Below, in pieces: positions 17,517-27,361 of a DNA stretch of 64,000 nucleotides (positions within the stretch are counted from its first letter, which is position 1; each line of letters starts with the position of its first letter). The notes below the pieces were generated by a model, which saw only the letters and a list, made by a program, of their open reading frames with translations, was not told the origin of the DNA and did no database searches. Source of the DNA: Acidobacteriota bacterium (GTDB taxonomy: Bacteria > Acidobacteriota > UBA6911); the NCBI GenBank assembly GCA_031271905.1, contig JAISUT010000025.1, positions 46,036-110,035 on the forward strand. Direction: 5' to 3'. The position numbers and the translations under genes were made by a program.

Positions 17517-18284
17517 GTGCCTATGGGCTACCAAGCGAACGAGAATGACGGACGCGACCTGGAGTTGAACAACCGCACACTGACCATGCTCTTTGTCGGG
17601 TTGCTGGCTATTTGCGGTGTTTTTTTCGTCGCGGGGAGGTCGATGCGCCCCGCCGCCGACCTTGCGGCGGAGACGGAATACGGCGAAGGATATGCGTCGT
17701 CGGAGACCGCCCCCTTCGAGGATGGCGACGCCGCCGTCACGGATCCCGGCGGGCGACGCGACGCGGCCGAGCCAGAGTCGGCGACGCGGCCGAACGAGGC
17801 TTCGACACCCCCCGCCGCCACGGAAGAGCCTGCGTCGCCGGCGGCTTCCACCCCTCCCCCGCAGGTCGCCGTAGTCGTGCCGCCCCCGGCGCCCAAGCCT
17901 AAGCCCGCAGTCGAGGAAAAACCCAAGCCGGCACCGCCTAAAGAGGCGCCCAAGCCCGCCGCCGAGGCGCCCAAATCCTCGGTGGAGAGCATCGTCAAGG
18001 AGGCCGCGAAGAAGGTGCTGCCCCCGGCGACGCCCGCCGCTTCCGGGAAAAGCTCCTGGTCTGTCCAGGTCGCCGCCTTCCACGCCCGCCGCGAGACCGA
18101 GCTCAAGGCCAAGGAGCTCAAAGAGGCGGGGTTCGAGCCCCGCATAGAGGTGCCTCACCCGCCGGACGACTGGTACCGGCTCAAGATCGGCAAATTCGCC
18201 ACCCGCGCCGAAGCCAACGAGATGGCGAGCCGGGTGAAAGGCAGGGGCTTTGACGCCATCGTCAAGGAGAACAAAGACGACTAG
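17517..18284 (+). CDS. SPOR-domain membrane protein
   Basis: A short cytoplasmic N-terminus is followed by one transmembrane helix (about residues 20-38, LTMLFVGLLAICGVFFVAG). After a long Pro/Ala/Lys-rich periplasmic linker comes a SPOR domain (about 175-253, starting SWSVQVAAFHARRETE). SPOR domains bind denuded peptidoglycan at division sites, so a role at the septum or in wall remodelling is likely. I chose GTG 17517 because GGAGG lies 8 nt upstream; the ATG at 17523 is 14 nt from it. The gene overlaps lnt by 35 nt. Confidence 0.8.
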   Translation: MPMGYQANENDGRDLELNNRTLTMLFVGLLAICGVFFVAGRSMRPAADLAAETEYGEGYASSETAPFEDGDAAVTDPGGRRDAAEPESATRPNEASTPPAATEEPASPAASTPPPQVAVVVPPPAPKPKPAVEEKPKPAPPKEAPKPAAEAPKSSVESIVKEAAKKVLPPATPAASGKSSWSVQVAAFHARRETELKAKELKEAGFEPRIEVPHPPDDWYRLKIGKFATRAEANEMASRVKGRGFDAIVKENKDD

Positions 18285-19851
18285 CCGGACGGGGGCGTGG
18301 TCGCTGGCGTTGCCCGTGGCGACCGGTCTCGCGCTGGTCGCCGCATTCCCCCGCGCGAGCCAGGGGTGGCTGGGCTGGGCGGCGTGGACGCCGCTCCTGG
18401 TCTTCGTCGCGCAGGCTCGCCGCCGTCGCGGCGCGTTCGCCGGCGGTTGGCTGGCTTTCGCCGTCGAGTTCTTCATCCTGCTGCGCTGGATGCCCGAGGT
18501 CATGGGGCGCTACGGCGGGATGGCGCCGCTTCTCGCTTGGGCCGCCCATGCGTTGCTCGCCGCCGTGCTCGCCTGCTACCCCGCATCCGCCTGCCTCTTC
18601 GTGAAGCACTTGATGGTGCGCCGGGGGGGCGCGCCATGGGCGTTGCTGGTGTTTCCCTTCGCCTGGGTCGCGGTCGAACTCCTGCAAAGCGTCTCGCCGA
18701 TGGGGGGGCTGCCGTGGCTTCTGGCGGGATATACGCAGACCCGCTTCCTGACGCTGATCCAATGCGCCGACGTCGCAGGCGTCTATGGCGTCTCCTTCAT
18801 CGTCGTCTCCGTCAACACGGCGCTCGCCTGGATGTGGTTGCGCCGGGGGCCGCGGGGGTTCGCCGCCTACGCGCCGCCGGTGGCGGCGGGGGCGCTCCTG
18901 CTCGCCGCGTTGGCATACGGACATGCCGCGTTGCAACGCTGGGATGGGGCGGGTCACGCCGAGCCGCGCTACCATGCGGCGCTCCTGCAGGGGAACATCT
19001 CCGTCGAGGATTCATGGGAGGCGATGAACGAGAAGTTCGAGGCGGGGTACGTGCGCATGGCGGACCGGCTCGACGCCCCGGTGGACTTGCTGGTGCTGCC
19101 CGAGTCCCCCGCGCCCAAACGATTCCAGTCGGACGGGGGCTACCGCCGGACGATGGAGGCGTTGGCGCGGCGCTATCCGCTGGGGTTGGTGTTGAGCAAC
19201 ATCAACGCCCGGGAACGGGGGGACGGGACGGAGGCGCGCTACAACAGCGCCTTTTTCCTGGACGGCGGCGGCAGGCTCGCCGGCGTCTACGACAAGATCC
19301 ACCTGGTCCCCTTCGGCGAGTACATCCCCTACGGGTGGCTGTCCTCCTTCGCCGAGACGGTCTCCCAAGACGTGGGGACGTTCGCGGACGGGAGCGACCA
19401 GCGGGTCTTTGGGTTCGGCGGGCACCCCGTCAACGCGGTGATCTGCTTCGAGGCGGCGTTTCCCCGCCTGGTGCGCGGCTTCGTCGCGCAGGGGAGCCGG
19501 TTGATCGTCAACTTGGTCAACGACGGCTGGTACGGGGTGAGCGACGCGCCCTACCAGCATTTGGAGATCGCACGGGTGCGGGCGGTCGAGAACCGGCGCT
19601 ACCTCCTGCGCGCCGCCAATTCCGGCGTCTCGGCGGTCATCGGGCCGACAGGCCGCATCCAAGGGGCGACGGGCCTGATGCGGGAAGCGGTCTGCCGGGG
19701 GGAGTTCGCCTTCATCGCGGAAGAGACGCCATACGCCCGGTACGGGGATGTCTTCCCGGCGATCTGTGTTATCATTTGCGCCGTCGTCGGAATGGGTGGT
19801 TTCGTTTTGGAGTTGTCTCGGAGGAGAAGGAAGCGATGCTTGAGGAACTGA
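18250..19851 (+). CDS. lnt: Apolipoprotein N-acyltransferase
   Basis: The 533-residue inner-membrane enzyme adds the third acyl chain to lipoproteins. An N-terminal block of hydrophobic helices (about 15-225) precedes a nitrilase-type periplasmic domain. The catalytic triad is visible: Glu285 in VLPESP, Lys349 in YDKIHLVPFGEYIP and Cys399 in AVICFEAAFP. Its presence indicates a Gram-negative lipoprotein pathway. The TTG at 18250 lies inside the SPOR gene and the 3' end overlaps the prfB start by 16 nt, so spor-lnt-prfB forms an overlapping unit. A start inside the overlap, slightly downstream, is possible. Confidence 0.92.
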   Translation: MTPSSRRTKTTSRTGAWSLALPVATGLALVAAFPRASQGWLGWAAWTPLLVFVAQARRRRGAFAGGWLAFAVEFFILLRWMPEVMGRYGGMAPLLAWAAHALLAAVLACYPASACLFVKHLMVRRGGAPWALLVFPFAWVAVELLQSVSPMGGLPWLLAGYTQTRFLTLIQCADVAGVYGVSFIVVSVNTALAWMWLRRGPRGFAAYAPPVAAGALLLAALAYGHAALQRWDGAGHAEPRYHAALLQGNISVEDSWEAMNEKFEAGYVRMADRLDAPVDLLVLPESPAPKRFQSDGGYRRTMEALARRYPLGLVLSNINARERGDGTEARYNSAFFLDGGGRLAGVYDKIHLVPFGEYIPYGWLSSFAETVSQDVGTFADGSDQRVFGFGGHPVNAVICFEAAFPRLVRGFVAQGSRLIVNLVNDGWYGVSDAPYQHLEIARVRAVENRRYLLRAANSGVSAVIGPTGRIQGATGLMREAVCRGEFAFIAEETPYARYGDVFPAICVIICAVVGMGGFVLELSRRRRKRCLRN

Positions 19852-20934
19852 AGGAGAAAGTGGCCGCCATCGAGGAAAAGATAACGCAGATCCGAGGTTA
19901 TCTTTGATGCGGAGAAAAAGCGGGTTCAGATTCTCGAGCTGGAAAAGAAGATAGCGCAGCCTGACTTCTGGAACAACCAGGAGGATGCGCAGGCGGCCTT
20001 GCAGAAGCGCAGCCGCATGGAGGCCGACATCGAGGCCGACTCCCGCTACGCGCGGGAGCTGGAAGATCTGAAAGCCTTGGTCGAGCTGGCGGAGGAGGAC
20101 GGCGACGTCGCCGGGGAGCTGGCGGCCGAGGCGGAGCGCCTCGAGCAGGAGACGCGCCACACGGAGATACGGATGCTCCTTTCGGGCGAGCACGACGCCT
20201 CCAACGCCATCGTCACCATCCACCCGGGTGCGGGCGGCGTCGATTCGCAGGATTGGGCGGACATGCTCGTGCGCATGTACCTGCGCTGGGGCGAGCGCGA
20301 CGGCTACAAGGTCAAGATGTTGGACTACCAGCCGGGCGACGAGGCGGGCATCAAGTCGGCGACCTTCATCGTCGAGGGGGAGTTCGCCTACGGCTACCTC
20401 ACATCCGAGAGCGGCGTGCACCGCTTGGTGCGCATCTCCCCCTTCGGGGCGATAGGCAAGCGCCAGACCAGCTTCGCCTCGGTCTTCGTCTACCCGGAGC
20501 TGGACGACAAGATCGAGATACAGATCGACGAGAAGGACTTGCGCATCGACACCTACCGCTCCTCCGGCGCGGGGGGGCAGCATGTGAACGTCACCGATTC
20601 GGCGGTGCGCATCACGCACCTGCCGACCGGCATCGTCGTCTCCTGCCAGAACGAGCGCTCGCAGATACGCAACCGCGAGGTGGCGCGCCAGGTGTTGCGC
20701 TCGCGCCTCTACGAGCTGGAGCTGAGCAAGAAGCGCCAGGAGTTGCAGGCGGTCGAGGACTCCAAGATGGACATCAACTTCGGCAGCCAGATCCGGTCGT
20801 ATGTGCTGCACCCGTACCGGATGGTGAAGGATCATCGCACGAAGTTCGAGACCTCCAACGCCGACCGGGTGCTGGACGGCGACATCGAGGACTTCATCTA
20901 CCAGTTCCTGGTCTTTCGCGGCGTGCGCCCGTGA
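19836..20934 (+). CDS. prfB: Peptide chain release factor 2 (programmed +1 frameshift)
   Basis: The ATG at 19836 (GGAGGAGAAGG upstream) opens a 23-codon frame ending GGT-TAT-CTT-TGA, with the TGA at 19905-19907. The rest of RF2 lies in the +1 frame. Slippage at CTT T gives LDAEKKR and a 365-residue protein, the same length as E. coli RF2. The anticodon-mimic SPF (RISPFGAIGK) and catalytic GGQ (SGAGGQHVN) motifs are present. The UGA is read by RF2 itself, so low RF2 promotes frameshifting: classic autoregulation. The AGGGGG-like internal Shine-Dalgarno of E. coli is only partly kept (CGAGGTTAT). Annotation without the shift would miss the first 23 codons. Confidence 0.95.
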
Positions 20935-21003
20935 CGCCGGGGACGCGGCATCGACCGAAGGATTCTATCGGGACTGCATCATAGGTTGTTCGCGGATGGG
21001 CTT

Positions 21004-21681
21004 ATGAGGGGGAAGGGCGACGGCGGGGGCGACAAGGCGCGGCGGCGTGTCTACGGCGGGTTGCTGGCGTTCGCCGTGTGCGCGGGCGTTCTGCTCTGCG
21101 GGTTGCCGCAGCTTCGGGAGCGCCTCGTGGGGCGGAGCCGCCTCCTGAAAGGGGCGTTGGCGGGGGACGCGCGGCCGGAGATACTGCCGATGGGGGAGGA
21201 CGAGCTCCCCTATCCAGAGGAGTTCGCCATCCCGGATCCGCCGCCAGTCCAGCCCGCGCCGAGGGGTGCGAGCCTGCGCCCGTCCCGCGAGCCGGACAGG
21301 CCTGCGGACGAGGCGGGTCAGGTCGGCGCGGGCGCACGCCGCCGGTTGACCGTGCCGTCTCCTGCGGCAGGCGCCGCGCATGACGGCGGAGGTGCGCCTG
21401 GGGATGCAGACCTTGGGCAGGCGCCCCGCTTCCAGCAGGGGGCGAAGGAGCGGGAAGCCTACGATAAAGTGCTGGCAGCCAACCCCAAGCTCGCCGACAT
21501 GGTGGCTGGGCTCGACGCAGGATTGCGCTTCAAGACGTGGGCGGCGGCCCACCGGGGCGGGGAGCTTTACTGGGTGCGCGTGACCTTCGCCGGCGCGGAC
21601 GGGAAGGATGTGGAGTACATCTGGCGGGTGGACGCCGCCGGCACGGTGGCGCCGCTCAGCTTCAACGCCCGCTCGTTGTAG
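21004..21681 (+). CDS. Membrane-anchored hypothetical protein
   Basis: I do not recognise the family. The 225-residue product has a basic N-terminus, one hydrophobic helix (VYGGLLAFAVCAGVLLCGLP) and a Pro/Arg/Gly-rich linker. Its C-terminal domain of about 75 residues (KEREAYDKVLAANPKLADMV onward) ends in two beta-strand-like segments (ELYWVRVTFAG, VEYIWRVDAAG). It resembles a small periplasmic domain tethered to the inner membrane. It follows prfB by 69 nt. The start is uncertain: a TTG at 20986 is also in frame. Confidence 0.6.
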   Translation: MRGKGDGGGDKARRRVYGGLLAFAVCAGVLLCGLPQLRERLVGRSRLLKGALAGDARPEILPMGEDELPYPEEFAIPDPPPVQPAPRGASLRPSREPDRPADEAGQVGAGARRRLTVPSPAAGAAHDGGGAPGDADLGQAPRFQQGAKEREAYDKVLAANPKLADMVAGLDAGLRFKTWAAAHRGGELYWVRVTFAGADGKDVEYIWRVDAAGTVAPLSFNARSL

Positions 21682-21745
21682 CCGCCGGGGCGTGGTAAAA
21701 CGGCGGTTCGTCGAACGGATGGGTTCTTTTCATGAAGGTGGACGC

Positions 21746-22753
21746 ATGGCTATATTTCCGATGAAGTCTAAAAACCCCCGGCCTTACGCGGTCGGCGTCG
21801 GTTCCGCGCTGATGGACATCCTGCTCTTCGAGTCCGACGGCTTCGTCGCCGAGCACGGCCTCATCAAGGGCGGCATGGAGATGGTGGACGCCGGACGCGC
21901 CGACGAATTGCTGGCGGCCTCCGCCCGGGGGGCGGCGGCGCGGCGCGTCCCCGGGGGCTCCTCTTGCAACACCACCATCGGGCTGGGGCGGCTCTGCGGC
22001 AAGGCGGTCTTCGTCGGGACGCGGGGCGACGACGACCTGGGCGGGATTCTCGAAGCCTCCATCGCCGCCAACGACGTCGAAGCGCGCCTGCGGAAAGTGG
22101 CGGCACCCACCGGGCGCGTCCTCTCGGTGGTCACGCCGGACGCGGAGCGGACGATGCTGACCTGCCTCGGCGCCTCTTCTGAGACTTCGGCGGATCAGAT
22201 ATCCCCGGAGCTGTTCCGGGGCGCCGACCTGGTTCACGTCGAAGGTTACCTGCTGTTCAACGAGCCGGTCATCCGCGCGGTGTTCGAGTCGGCGGAGGCG
22301 GCGGGCGTCCCCGCGTCGCTGGACCTCGCCAGCTTCACGGTGGTGGAGGCGAAGCTCGCGCTTGCCAAGGAACTGGTGCAGAAGCACGTCGCCGTGCTGT
22401 TGGCGAACGAGGACGAGGCGCGGAGCTACACCGGCGCGTCCGACGAGAGGGAGGCGTTGGAAATCCTGGCTGGCGACGCCGAGTGCGCCGTGGTGAAGGT
22501 CGGCAAGCGCGGCAGCCTGGTCAGCCTGGGCGGCGAGGTCACGACGGTCGCGCCGGTGGGCGACGGCGGGGCGGTGGACACCACCGGCGCGGGCGACCTG
22601 TGGGCGTCGGGGTTCCTCTACGGGCTGATCAGCGGCAAGCCTGTCGCCGAGTGCGGGCGCATCGCCTCGCTCTGCGGTTACGAGGTCTGCCAGGTGGAGG
22701 GGGCGCACATCCCCGAGGAGGGATGGCGCCGCATCAAGGCCGCCATCGGCTGA
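21746..22753 (+). CDS. PfkB-family carbohydrate/nucleoside kinase
   Basis: The 335-residue protein shows the PfkB (ribokinase) fold: an N-terminal GSALMDILLF strand, the GGSSCNTTIGLGRL substrate-side motif and the C-terminal signature VDTTGAGDLWASGF with the catalytic Asp. The family phosphorylates sugars or nucleosides. The overall layout resembles the adenosine-kinase-like branch, but the substrate cannot be fixed. AAGGTGG lies before the ATG at 21746; an ATG at 21719 is an alternative. Confidence 0.85.
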   Translation: MAIFPMKSKNPRPYAVGVGSALMDILLFESDGFVAEHGLIKGGMEMVDAGRADELLAASARGAAARRVPGGSSCNTTIGLGRLCGKAVFVGTRGDDDLGGILEASIAANDVEARLRKVAAPTGRVLSVVTPDAERTMLTCLGASSETSADQISPELFRGADLVHVEGYLLFNEPVIRAVFESAEAAGVPASLDLASFTVVEAKLALAKELVQKHVAVLLANEDEARSYTGASDEREALEILAGDAECAVVKVGKRGSLVSLGGEVTTVAPVGDGGAVDTTGAGDLWASGFLYGLISGKPVAECGRIASLCGYEVCQVEGAHIPEEGWRRIKAAIG

Positions 22754-22766
22754 CGGCGGCTCGGCG

Positions 22767-23420
22767 TCACCCCTCCCAGAAGGCGGGGGCGACCTCGATG
22801 ACCCCTTGCTTCCAAGAGAGCAGCCCACGCCGCCCCAGATCCTGCAAAAGCCGCGACAGCGTCTCGGGCGTGGCGCCGATGGCGGCGGCGAGCTGCTTTT
22901 TGTTGATCTCGGCGTAGATGCGCCGGACGGGCGTCCCTTCGCAATACTGTTCCAACAGGAAGGCGCGCAGCCTCTCCTCGACGGCGGCGCCTGTCAACTG
23001 GTGGATGCGGTTGACCAGGTAGCGTTGCTTCCCGAGCAGCATGGCGATGAAGTCGTTGCGGAAGTCCTCGTCGCGGAGCAGCGTCAGCATGTCGCGGCGC
23101 GACAGCCGGAAAATCAGTATGTCTGTCATCGCCGTCGCCGTCACCGGGTAGGAGTGTTGCTCGAAGAGGATGACTTCGGCGAAGACGTCGCCCGGCTTCA
23201 GGGTCTCCACCACGGTCTCGACCCCTTCCGGCGAGAGCTTGTGCAGGGCGATGCGCCCCCGTGCCAGCAGGAACATGGCGTCGCCTTCGTCCCCCTCTCG
23301 AAACAGCACGGTGCGCTTGGGGCGTTCCAGCGGCAGGCAGCATTTCGCCAAGGCCTCCTTGCCCGGTTTGGAGATGCCCTTGAAGAAGCGGGCGTTGTCG
23401 AGCGTCTTGTAGATGTCCAT
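22767..23420 (-). CDS. Crp/Fnr-family transcriptional regulator
   Basis: The 217-residue protein has a cyclic-nucleotide-binding-type beta-barrel (about 15-125, with LFREGDEGDAMFLLARGRI and LKPGDVFAEVILF) and a C-terminal winged helix (KKQLAAAIGATPETLSRLLQ is the helix-turn-helix). It lacks the four-cysteine arrangement of oxygen-sensing FNR; only an adjacent CC pair occurs. A Crp-like or haem/ligand-type sensor is therefore more likely. The start at 23420 has GGGGGGTG upstream. It is divergent from the NagZ-like gene. Confidence 0.85.
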   Translation of the reverse strand: MDIYKTLDNARFFKGISKPGKEALAKCCLPLERPKRTVLFREGDEGDAMFLLARGRIALHKLSPEGVETVVETLKPGDVFAEVILFEQHSYPVTATAMTDILIFRLSRRDMLTLLRDEDFRNDFIAMLLGKQRYLVNRIHQLTGAAVEERLRAFLLEQYCEGTPVRRIYAEINKKQLAAAIGATPETLSRLLQDLGRRGLLSWKQGVIEVAPAFWEG

Positions 23421-23674
23421 GTACACCCCCCGTGCCTTGGATCCGAACCTGCTCCGCCGGGAACCGGCTTGCGGTCGAGACAGCAGTTTTACGCGATCCG
23501 GGGGATTTTCAAAAGGAAATCTTGCTGGATGGGCGTCGAGGCGAAAATTTTTGCGGATCCCCTCGATTTCACTCTTGCACACCGGGGGGATAAGCCGGAA
23601 ACTTTAGAGTTCCAACATGTTTGCGCCTGTAAGGGTTGCGAGGCGGCCGCAGGCGTCGAAAGGAATTTGCGTCT

Positions 23675-25501
23675 GTGAGCGCACCGTTGCGTTGCGTCTG
23701 GAAAAAAAAGCCTGCGACCCCCCCATCCGGGAGCCTCGACCTGCTCTGCCACTGCGCGAGCGCCCTGGCCGTCGTCTGCCTGGTTGCGACGCTCGTGCTG
23801 CCGGTGCTCGCCCCCGCCCGCCCGCGGGACAACTGGGCGGATCGGACGCTCGAAGGGCTCTCCCTGCGTGACAAGATCGCCCAACTGGTGCAAATACGGG
23901 TGACCGGGAAGTTCGTCAACCGGCAGAGCAAGGATTTCAAGAAGATCGAGGAGCAGATCAGGGACAACCACATCGGCGGGCTGGTGCTGTTCGCCGGCAA
24001 CGTCTATGAGTCGGCGATGGCGCTCAACGACTTCCAGGAGATGTCCGCGTTGCCGCTCCTGGTGTCGGCGGACTTCGAGCGGGGCGCGGCGTTCCGCATA
24101 TCGGACACGACCTCCTTCCCGTGGGCGATGGCGCTCGGCGCCACCGGGGACGAGGACTTGGCGTACCGCGAGGGGCTCGCCACCGCCGAGGAGTCGCGTG
24201 CGATGGGGGTGCATTGGATATTCGCCCCGGTGGTGGACGTCAACAACAACCCCGACAACCCGGTCATCAACGTCCGCGCCTTCGGCGAAGACCCCGATGC
24301 GGTGGCGCGCCTCGGCATCGCCTTCATGCGGGGGGCGCAGGCGGGCGGCGTCCTGACCACCGCCAAGCATTTCCCCGGCCATGGCGACACCGCCACCGAC
24401 TCCCATATCGGCCTGCCGGTGGTGCCTTCGGATCGCTCCCAGCTCGAACGGTGCGAGTTCATCCCCTTCCGCCGGCTCATCGACGCGGGGGTGGAGGCGG
24501 TCATGACGGCGCACGTCGCCGTGCCCCGGCTCACGCGGGACGACTCGCTCCCCGCCACGCTCTCCCCGGAGGTGCTGACGGACGTGCTGAAGAATTCGCT
24601 GGGCTTCCGGGGCATCGTCGTGACCGACGCCTTGGAGATGGGGGGCATCGCCAACAAGTACGGGAGCGGTGCCGCCGCCGTCGCTGCCATCAAGGCCGGC
24701 GCGGACGTGCTGTTGCTGCCGGTGGACGCCGGCGAGGCGATCGACGCGGTGGAGCAAGCCGTGCTCGCCGGGGAGATCCCCGTGGCGCAGATCGACGCCT
24801 CGGTGCGGAAGCTCTTGGACGCGAAAAAACGCCTGAACTTGGACCGATCGCGGTTGACGGACTTGGACAGGATAGGGGACACGGTGTCCTCGCCGGCGAA
24901 CCTCGCCTTGGCGCAGGAGATCGCCGACCGCGCGATCACCGTGGTGAAGGATGAGTCCCGGTTGCTGCCGCTGGATCCGACCTCCACCCATAGCGTCTAC
25001 GGGTTGGTTCTGACCCCGTCTCCCGACCCCGAATCCGGGACGGCGTTCCTCAACGCCTTCCGCGACCGTTTCCCCGACGCCAAGACGGAATGGGGCAACG
25101 CGCGGATGCCTGCCGATCAACTGGCCGCCATCGACAAGGAGATCAAGGGGGCGGACTTGGTCGTGGTCGCCACGTTGAGCCGCTTGGCGTCGGGGCAGAA
25201 CACCTCCGTCCCTGACGCGCACCGCCAGATCGTGCGGAAGTTGGCGTCGTCGTCCAAACCGGTCGTCTGGGTCTCGATCGGCAGCCCGTACCTTTTGCGG
25301 CTCGCGCCGGAGATGAAGACGATGCTCTGCACCTTCAGCCACTCCGAGAATTCGCAGGTCGCCGCCGCCAAGGCGCTGGCGGGGGAGTTCCACATCGACG
25401 GGAGGACGCCGGTGAGCATCCCGGGGATCGCCCTGATCGGCGAAGGGTTGTCAGTTCCCGCCAATCCCGTCCCCGTCGTCGTTTCAGCGACCGCCCCGTA
25501 G
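23675..25501 (+). CDS. Glycoside hydrolase family 3, NagZ-like beta-N-acetylhexosaminidase
   Basis: The 608-residue product has an N-terminal hydrophobic segment (about 18-42) suggesting export or anchoring, then a GH3 TIM barrel. The NagZ-type motif KHFPGHGDTATDSHIGLPVV carries the general acid/base Asp-His pair, and the nucleophile Asp is in IVVTDALEMGGI. A second a/b domain (about 400-608) follows, as in longer GH3 enzymes, so it is larger than E. coli NagZ. The expected role is removing GlcNAc from peptidoglycan or muropeptides in the envelope. GTG 23675 has AAAGGA upstream; a TTG at 23636 is an alternative. Confidence 0.85.
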   Translation: MSAPLRCVWKKKPATPPSGSLDLLCHCASALAVVCLVATLVLPVLAPARPRDNWADRTLEGLSLRDKIAQLVQIRVTGKFVNRQSKDFKKIEEQIRDNHIGGLVLFAGNVYESAMALNDFQEMSALPLLVSADFERGAAFRISDTTSFPWAMALGATGDEDLAYREGLATAEESRAMGVHWIFAPVVDVNNNPDNPVINVRAFGEDPDAVARLGIAFMRGAQAGGVLTTAKHFPGHGDTATDSHIGLPVVPSDRSQLERCEFIPFRRLIDAGVEAVMTAHVAVPRLTRDDSLPATLSPEVLTDVLKNSLGFRGIVVTDALEMGGIANKYGSGAAAVAAIKAGADVLLLPVDAGEAIDAVEQAVLAGEIPVAQIDASVRKLLDAKKRLNLDRSRLTDLDRIGDTVSSPANLALAQEIADRAITVVKDESRLLPLDPTSTHSVYGLVLTPSPDPESGTAFLNAFRDRFPDAKTEWGNARMPADQLAAIDKEIKGADLVVVATLSRLASGQNTSVPDAHRQIVRKLASSSKPVVWVSIGSPYLLRLAPEMKTMLCTFSHSENSQVAAAKALAGEFHIDGRTPVSIPGIALIGEGLSVPANPVPVVVSATAP

Positions 25502-25642
25502 GGTCCGCGCGTCCGCCGTCGCGGGGCGCGTCTTTGAAGGGGCGAGACCGCAAGTCTCAACGATGAGGCATGAAAATTTTTCGTGAATTTCCGCCAGGCT
25601 GTGGTAATATTTTCCGCGCTTGACAGGCTACGCTGAAAGCGA

Positions 25643-25717
25643 GCGGGAATAACTCAGTGGTAGAGTGCGACCTTGCCAAGGTCGAAGTCGCGGGTTCAAA
25701 TCCCGTTTCCCGCTCCA
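25643..25717 (+). tRNA. tRNA-Gly (anticodon GCC)
   Basis: The acceptor GCGGGAA pairs with TTCCCGC and the discriminator T is followed by an encoded CCA. The D arm is ACTC-AGTGGTA-GAGT. The anticodon stem CGACC/GGTCG encloses TTGCCAA (anticodon GCC), and the T arm is GCGGG-TTCAAAT-CCCGT. Confidence 0.97.
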
Positions 25718-25752
25718 TCCCCCCTTTTCAAACGAGCAGCCCGCCTTTGACG

Positions 25753-27135
25753 CTAAGAACCCTTGCGGACTAGAACCGTCTTGACGGTCTCGAAGATGGT
25801 AATCACGTCCAGCACCCAGGACATGTTCTTGATGTAGAAGAGGTCGTATTGCAACTTCTCGATCGTGTGATCCAGGGTGTTGGCGTATCCGTAGTTGATT
25901 TGCGCCCAGCCGGTGATGCCCGGCTTGACGACGTGGCGCAACGGATAGTAGGGGATGTCCTTGGAAAGCCGCTCGACGAAGAAGGGGCGTTCCGGCCGAG
26001 GCCCGACCAAGTTCATGTCGCCCCGGAGGACGTTGTAGATCTGGGGCAGCTCGTCGATGCGCGTCCGGCGCAACAGGCGGCCGACGCGCGTGACCCGGCT
26101 GTCGCCGTCTTGGGTGCTCCACACCGGCCCCGTCCCCTTCTCGGCGTCTTGGCTCATGGAGCGGAACTTCACCAGGGTGAACACGCGGCCGTTCTGGCCG
26201 ACGCGCCGCTGCTTGTAAAACACCGGTCCCTTGGAATCGAGCTTGATCAGGATCATGGCGAGCAACAGGAGCGGGGAGGTCAGTAATAGCAGCCCCAGCG
26301 CCATCAGGGTCGAGGTGATGCGCTTGCGCAAGAAGATGCCGCTGGAGATGTCGAAGCCGTTGTTGAAGATCAGCCAGCTCGGCTTGAGGTTCTCCACCGG
26401 GATCTTGCCGGTGATCCATTCGTAGAAGGCGGTGACGTCCTCGATGGCCATGCCTTTCGTCTTTGATTCCAGCAACTCCCCGACCGGCAGCTTCCCCCGG
26501 TTGTCATTGAGGCCGACGATGATATGGTTGATGTTGAGCTCGTCCACGAGTCGCGGGAATTCATCGAAAGTCCCGATGATCTGGTGGTCGGCGATGGACT
26601 CGCCTACCCGCGCGGGGTCGTCATCCACGAAACCGATCACTTTGATGCCCAGTTCGGGGTGCTTCTTGATTTCCTGCACGGTGACGCATACCAGGTCGCT
26701 GGTGCCGAGCACCAACATGTTCACCTGCGGCTGGCGCACCCGCAGGTAGAAGCAGAGCGTGGTGTGCCAGAAGAAGATGAACAAGGCGCTGAGGAGCAGG
26801 CTGTAGGCGAAGACGCCGCGACCGACCGTCAGGGTGGGGATCGTGTAGAAGATGACGCAGATGAAGAGCACCGCGACGGTGATCGCCTGTAGCAGCCTTT
26901 GGATGAACCTTATGGAGAGGCGCGCCCCTTGGAAGCGGTATATGTCGTGCAGGTGCAGGGAGAGCTGGAAAATGACGGCGATCAACAGGGCTTTGCCCAA
27001 GACCAGGTAGCGTTCCGGCAGGGTTTCCGGAAAGTTGAGCAGGCGGACGAGGTACCCGATCAAGCCGCAACAGACCAAGAGGACTGTCTCGGCGAAGACA
27101 ACACCCAACCGTCGTAAAGCAAGATAACGCCACAT
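25753..27135 (-). CDS. Exopolysaccharide initiating sugar transferase (PEP-CTERM/XrtA locus type)
   Basis: The 460-residue protein has four or five N-terminal membrane helices and a central nucleotide-binding-like CoA-fold domain (VNMLVLGTSDLVCVTV). After another membrane helix (about 265-290) comes the bacterial sugar-transferase catalytic domain, with GPVFYKQRRVGQNGRVF, KFRSMSQDAE, RRTRIDELPQ and LVGPRPERPFF. Such enzymes load the first sugar-phosphate onto undecaprenyl phosphate to begin exopolysaccharide assembly. It lies downstream of the deacetylase and autokinase genes on the same strand. Confidence 0.9.
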   Translation of the reverse strand: MWRYLALRRLGVVFAETVLLVCCGLIGYLVRLLNFPETLPERYLVLGKALLIAVIFQLSLHLHDIYRFQGARLSIRFIQRLLQAITVAVLFICVIFYTIPTLTVGRGVFAYSLLLSALFIFFWHTTLCFYLRVRQPQVNMLVLGTSDLVCVTVQEIKKHPELGIKVIGFVDDDPARVGESIADHQIIGTFDEFPRLVDELNINHIIVGLNDNRGKLPVGELLESKTKGMAIEDVTAFYEWITGKIPVENLKPSWLIFNNGFDISSGIFLRKRITSTLMALGLLLLTSPLLLLAMILIKLDSKGPVFYKQRRVGQNGRVFTLVKFRSMSQDAEKGTGPVWSTQDGDSRVTRVGRLLRRTRIDELPQIYNVLRGDMNLVGPRPERPFFVERLSKDIPYYPLRHVVKPGITGWAQINYGYANTLDHTIEKLQYDLFYIKNMSWVLDVITIFETVKTVLVRKGS

Positions 27136-27361
27136 AGCCGTTACTCGATAATCATCGATCCTTTCGGCGAAAACAAGGTGCGCGGAACATACTCCATGAA
27201 TTCATAAATACCGCATGCGCCATATACGATAGCAACTTTACTACATCCACATCGGCAAATAAACCGCTGCGTGTTAGCCTATTCGCCCGTCAGCCATCGG
27301 CTCATCGGGTGGCGCGGCGGGAGACGTCAGGTCATTTCGCACCCCTCCCGCAAGGTTTTTC

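Noticed and set aside
19999..20934. RF2 starting at ATG 19999 without frameshift
   Set aside because: This would remove the N-terminal domain; the CTT-TGA slip site and upstream ribosome-binding site give a full-length 365-residue protein.
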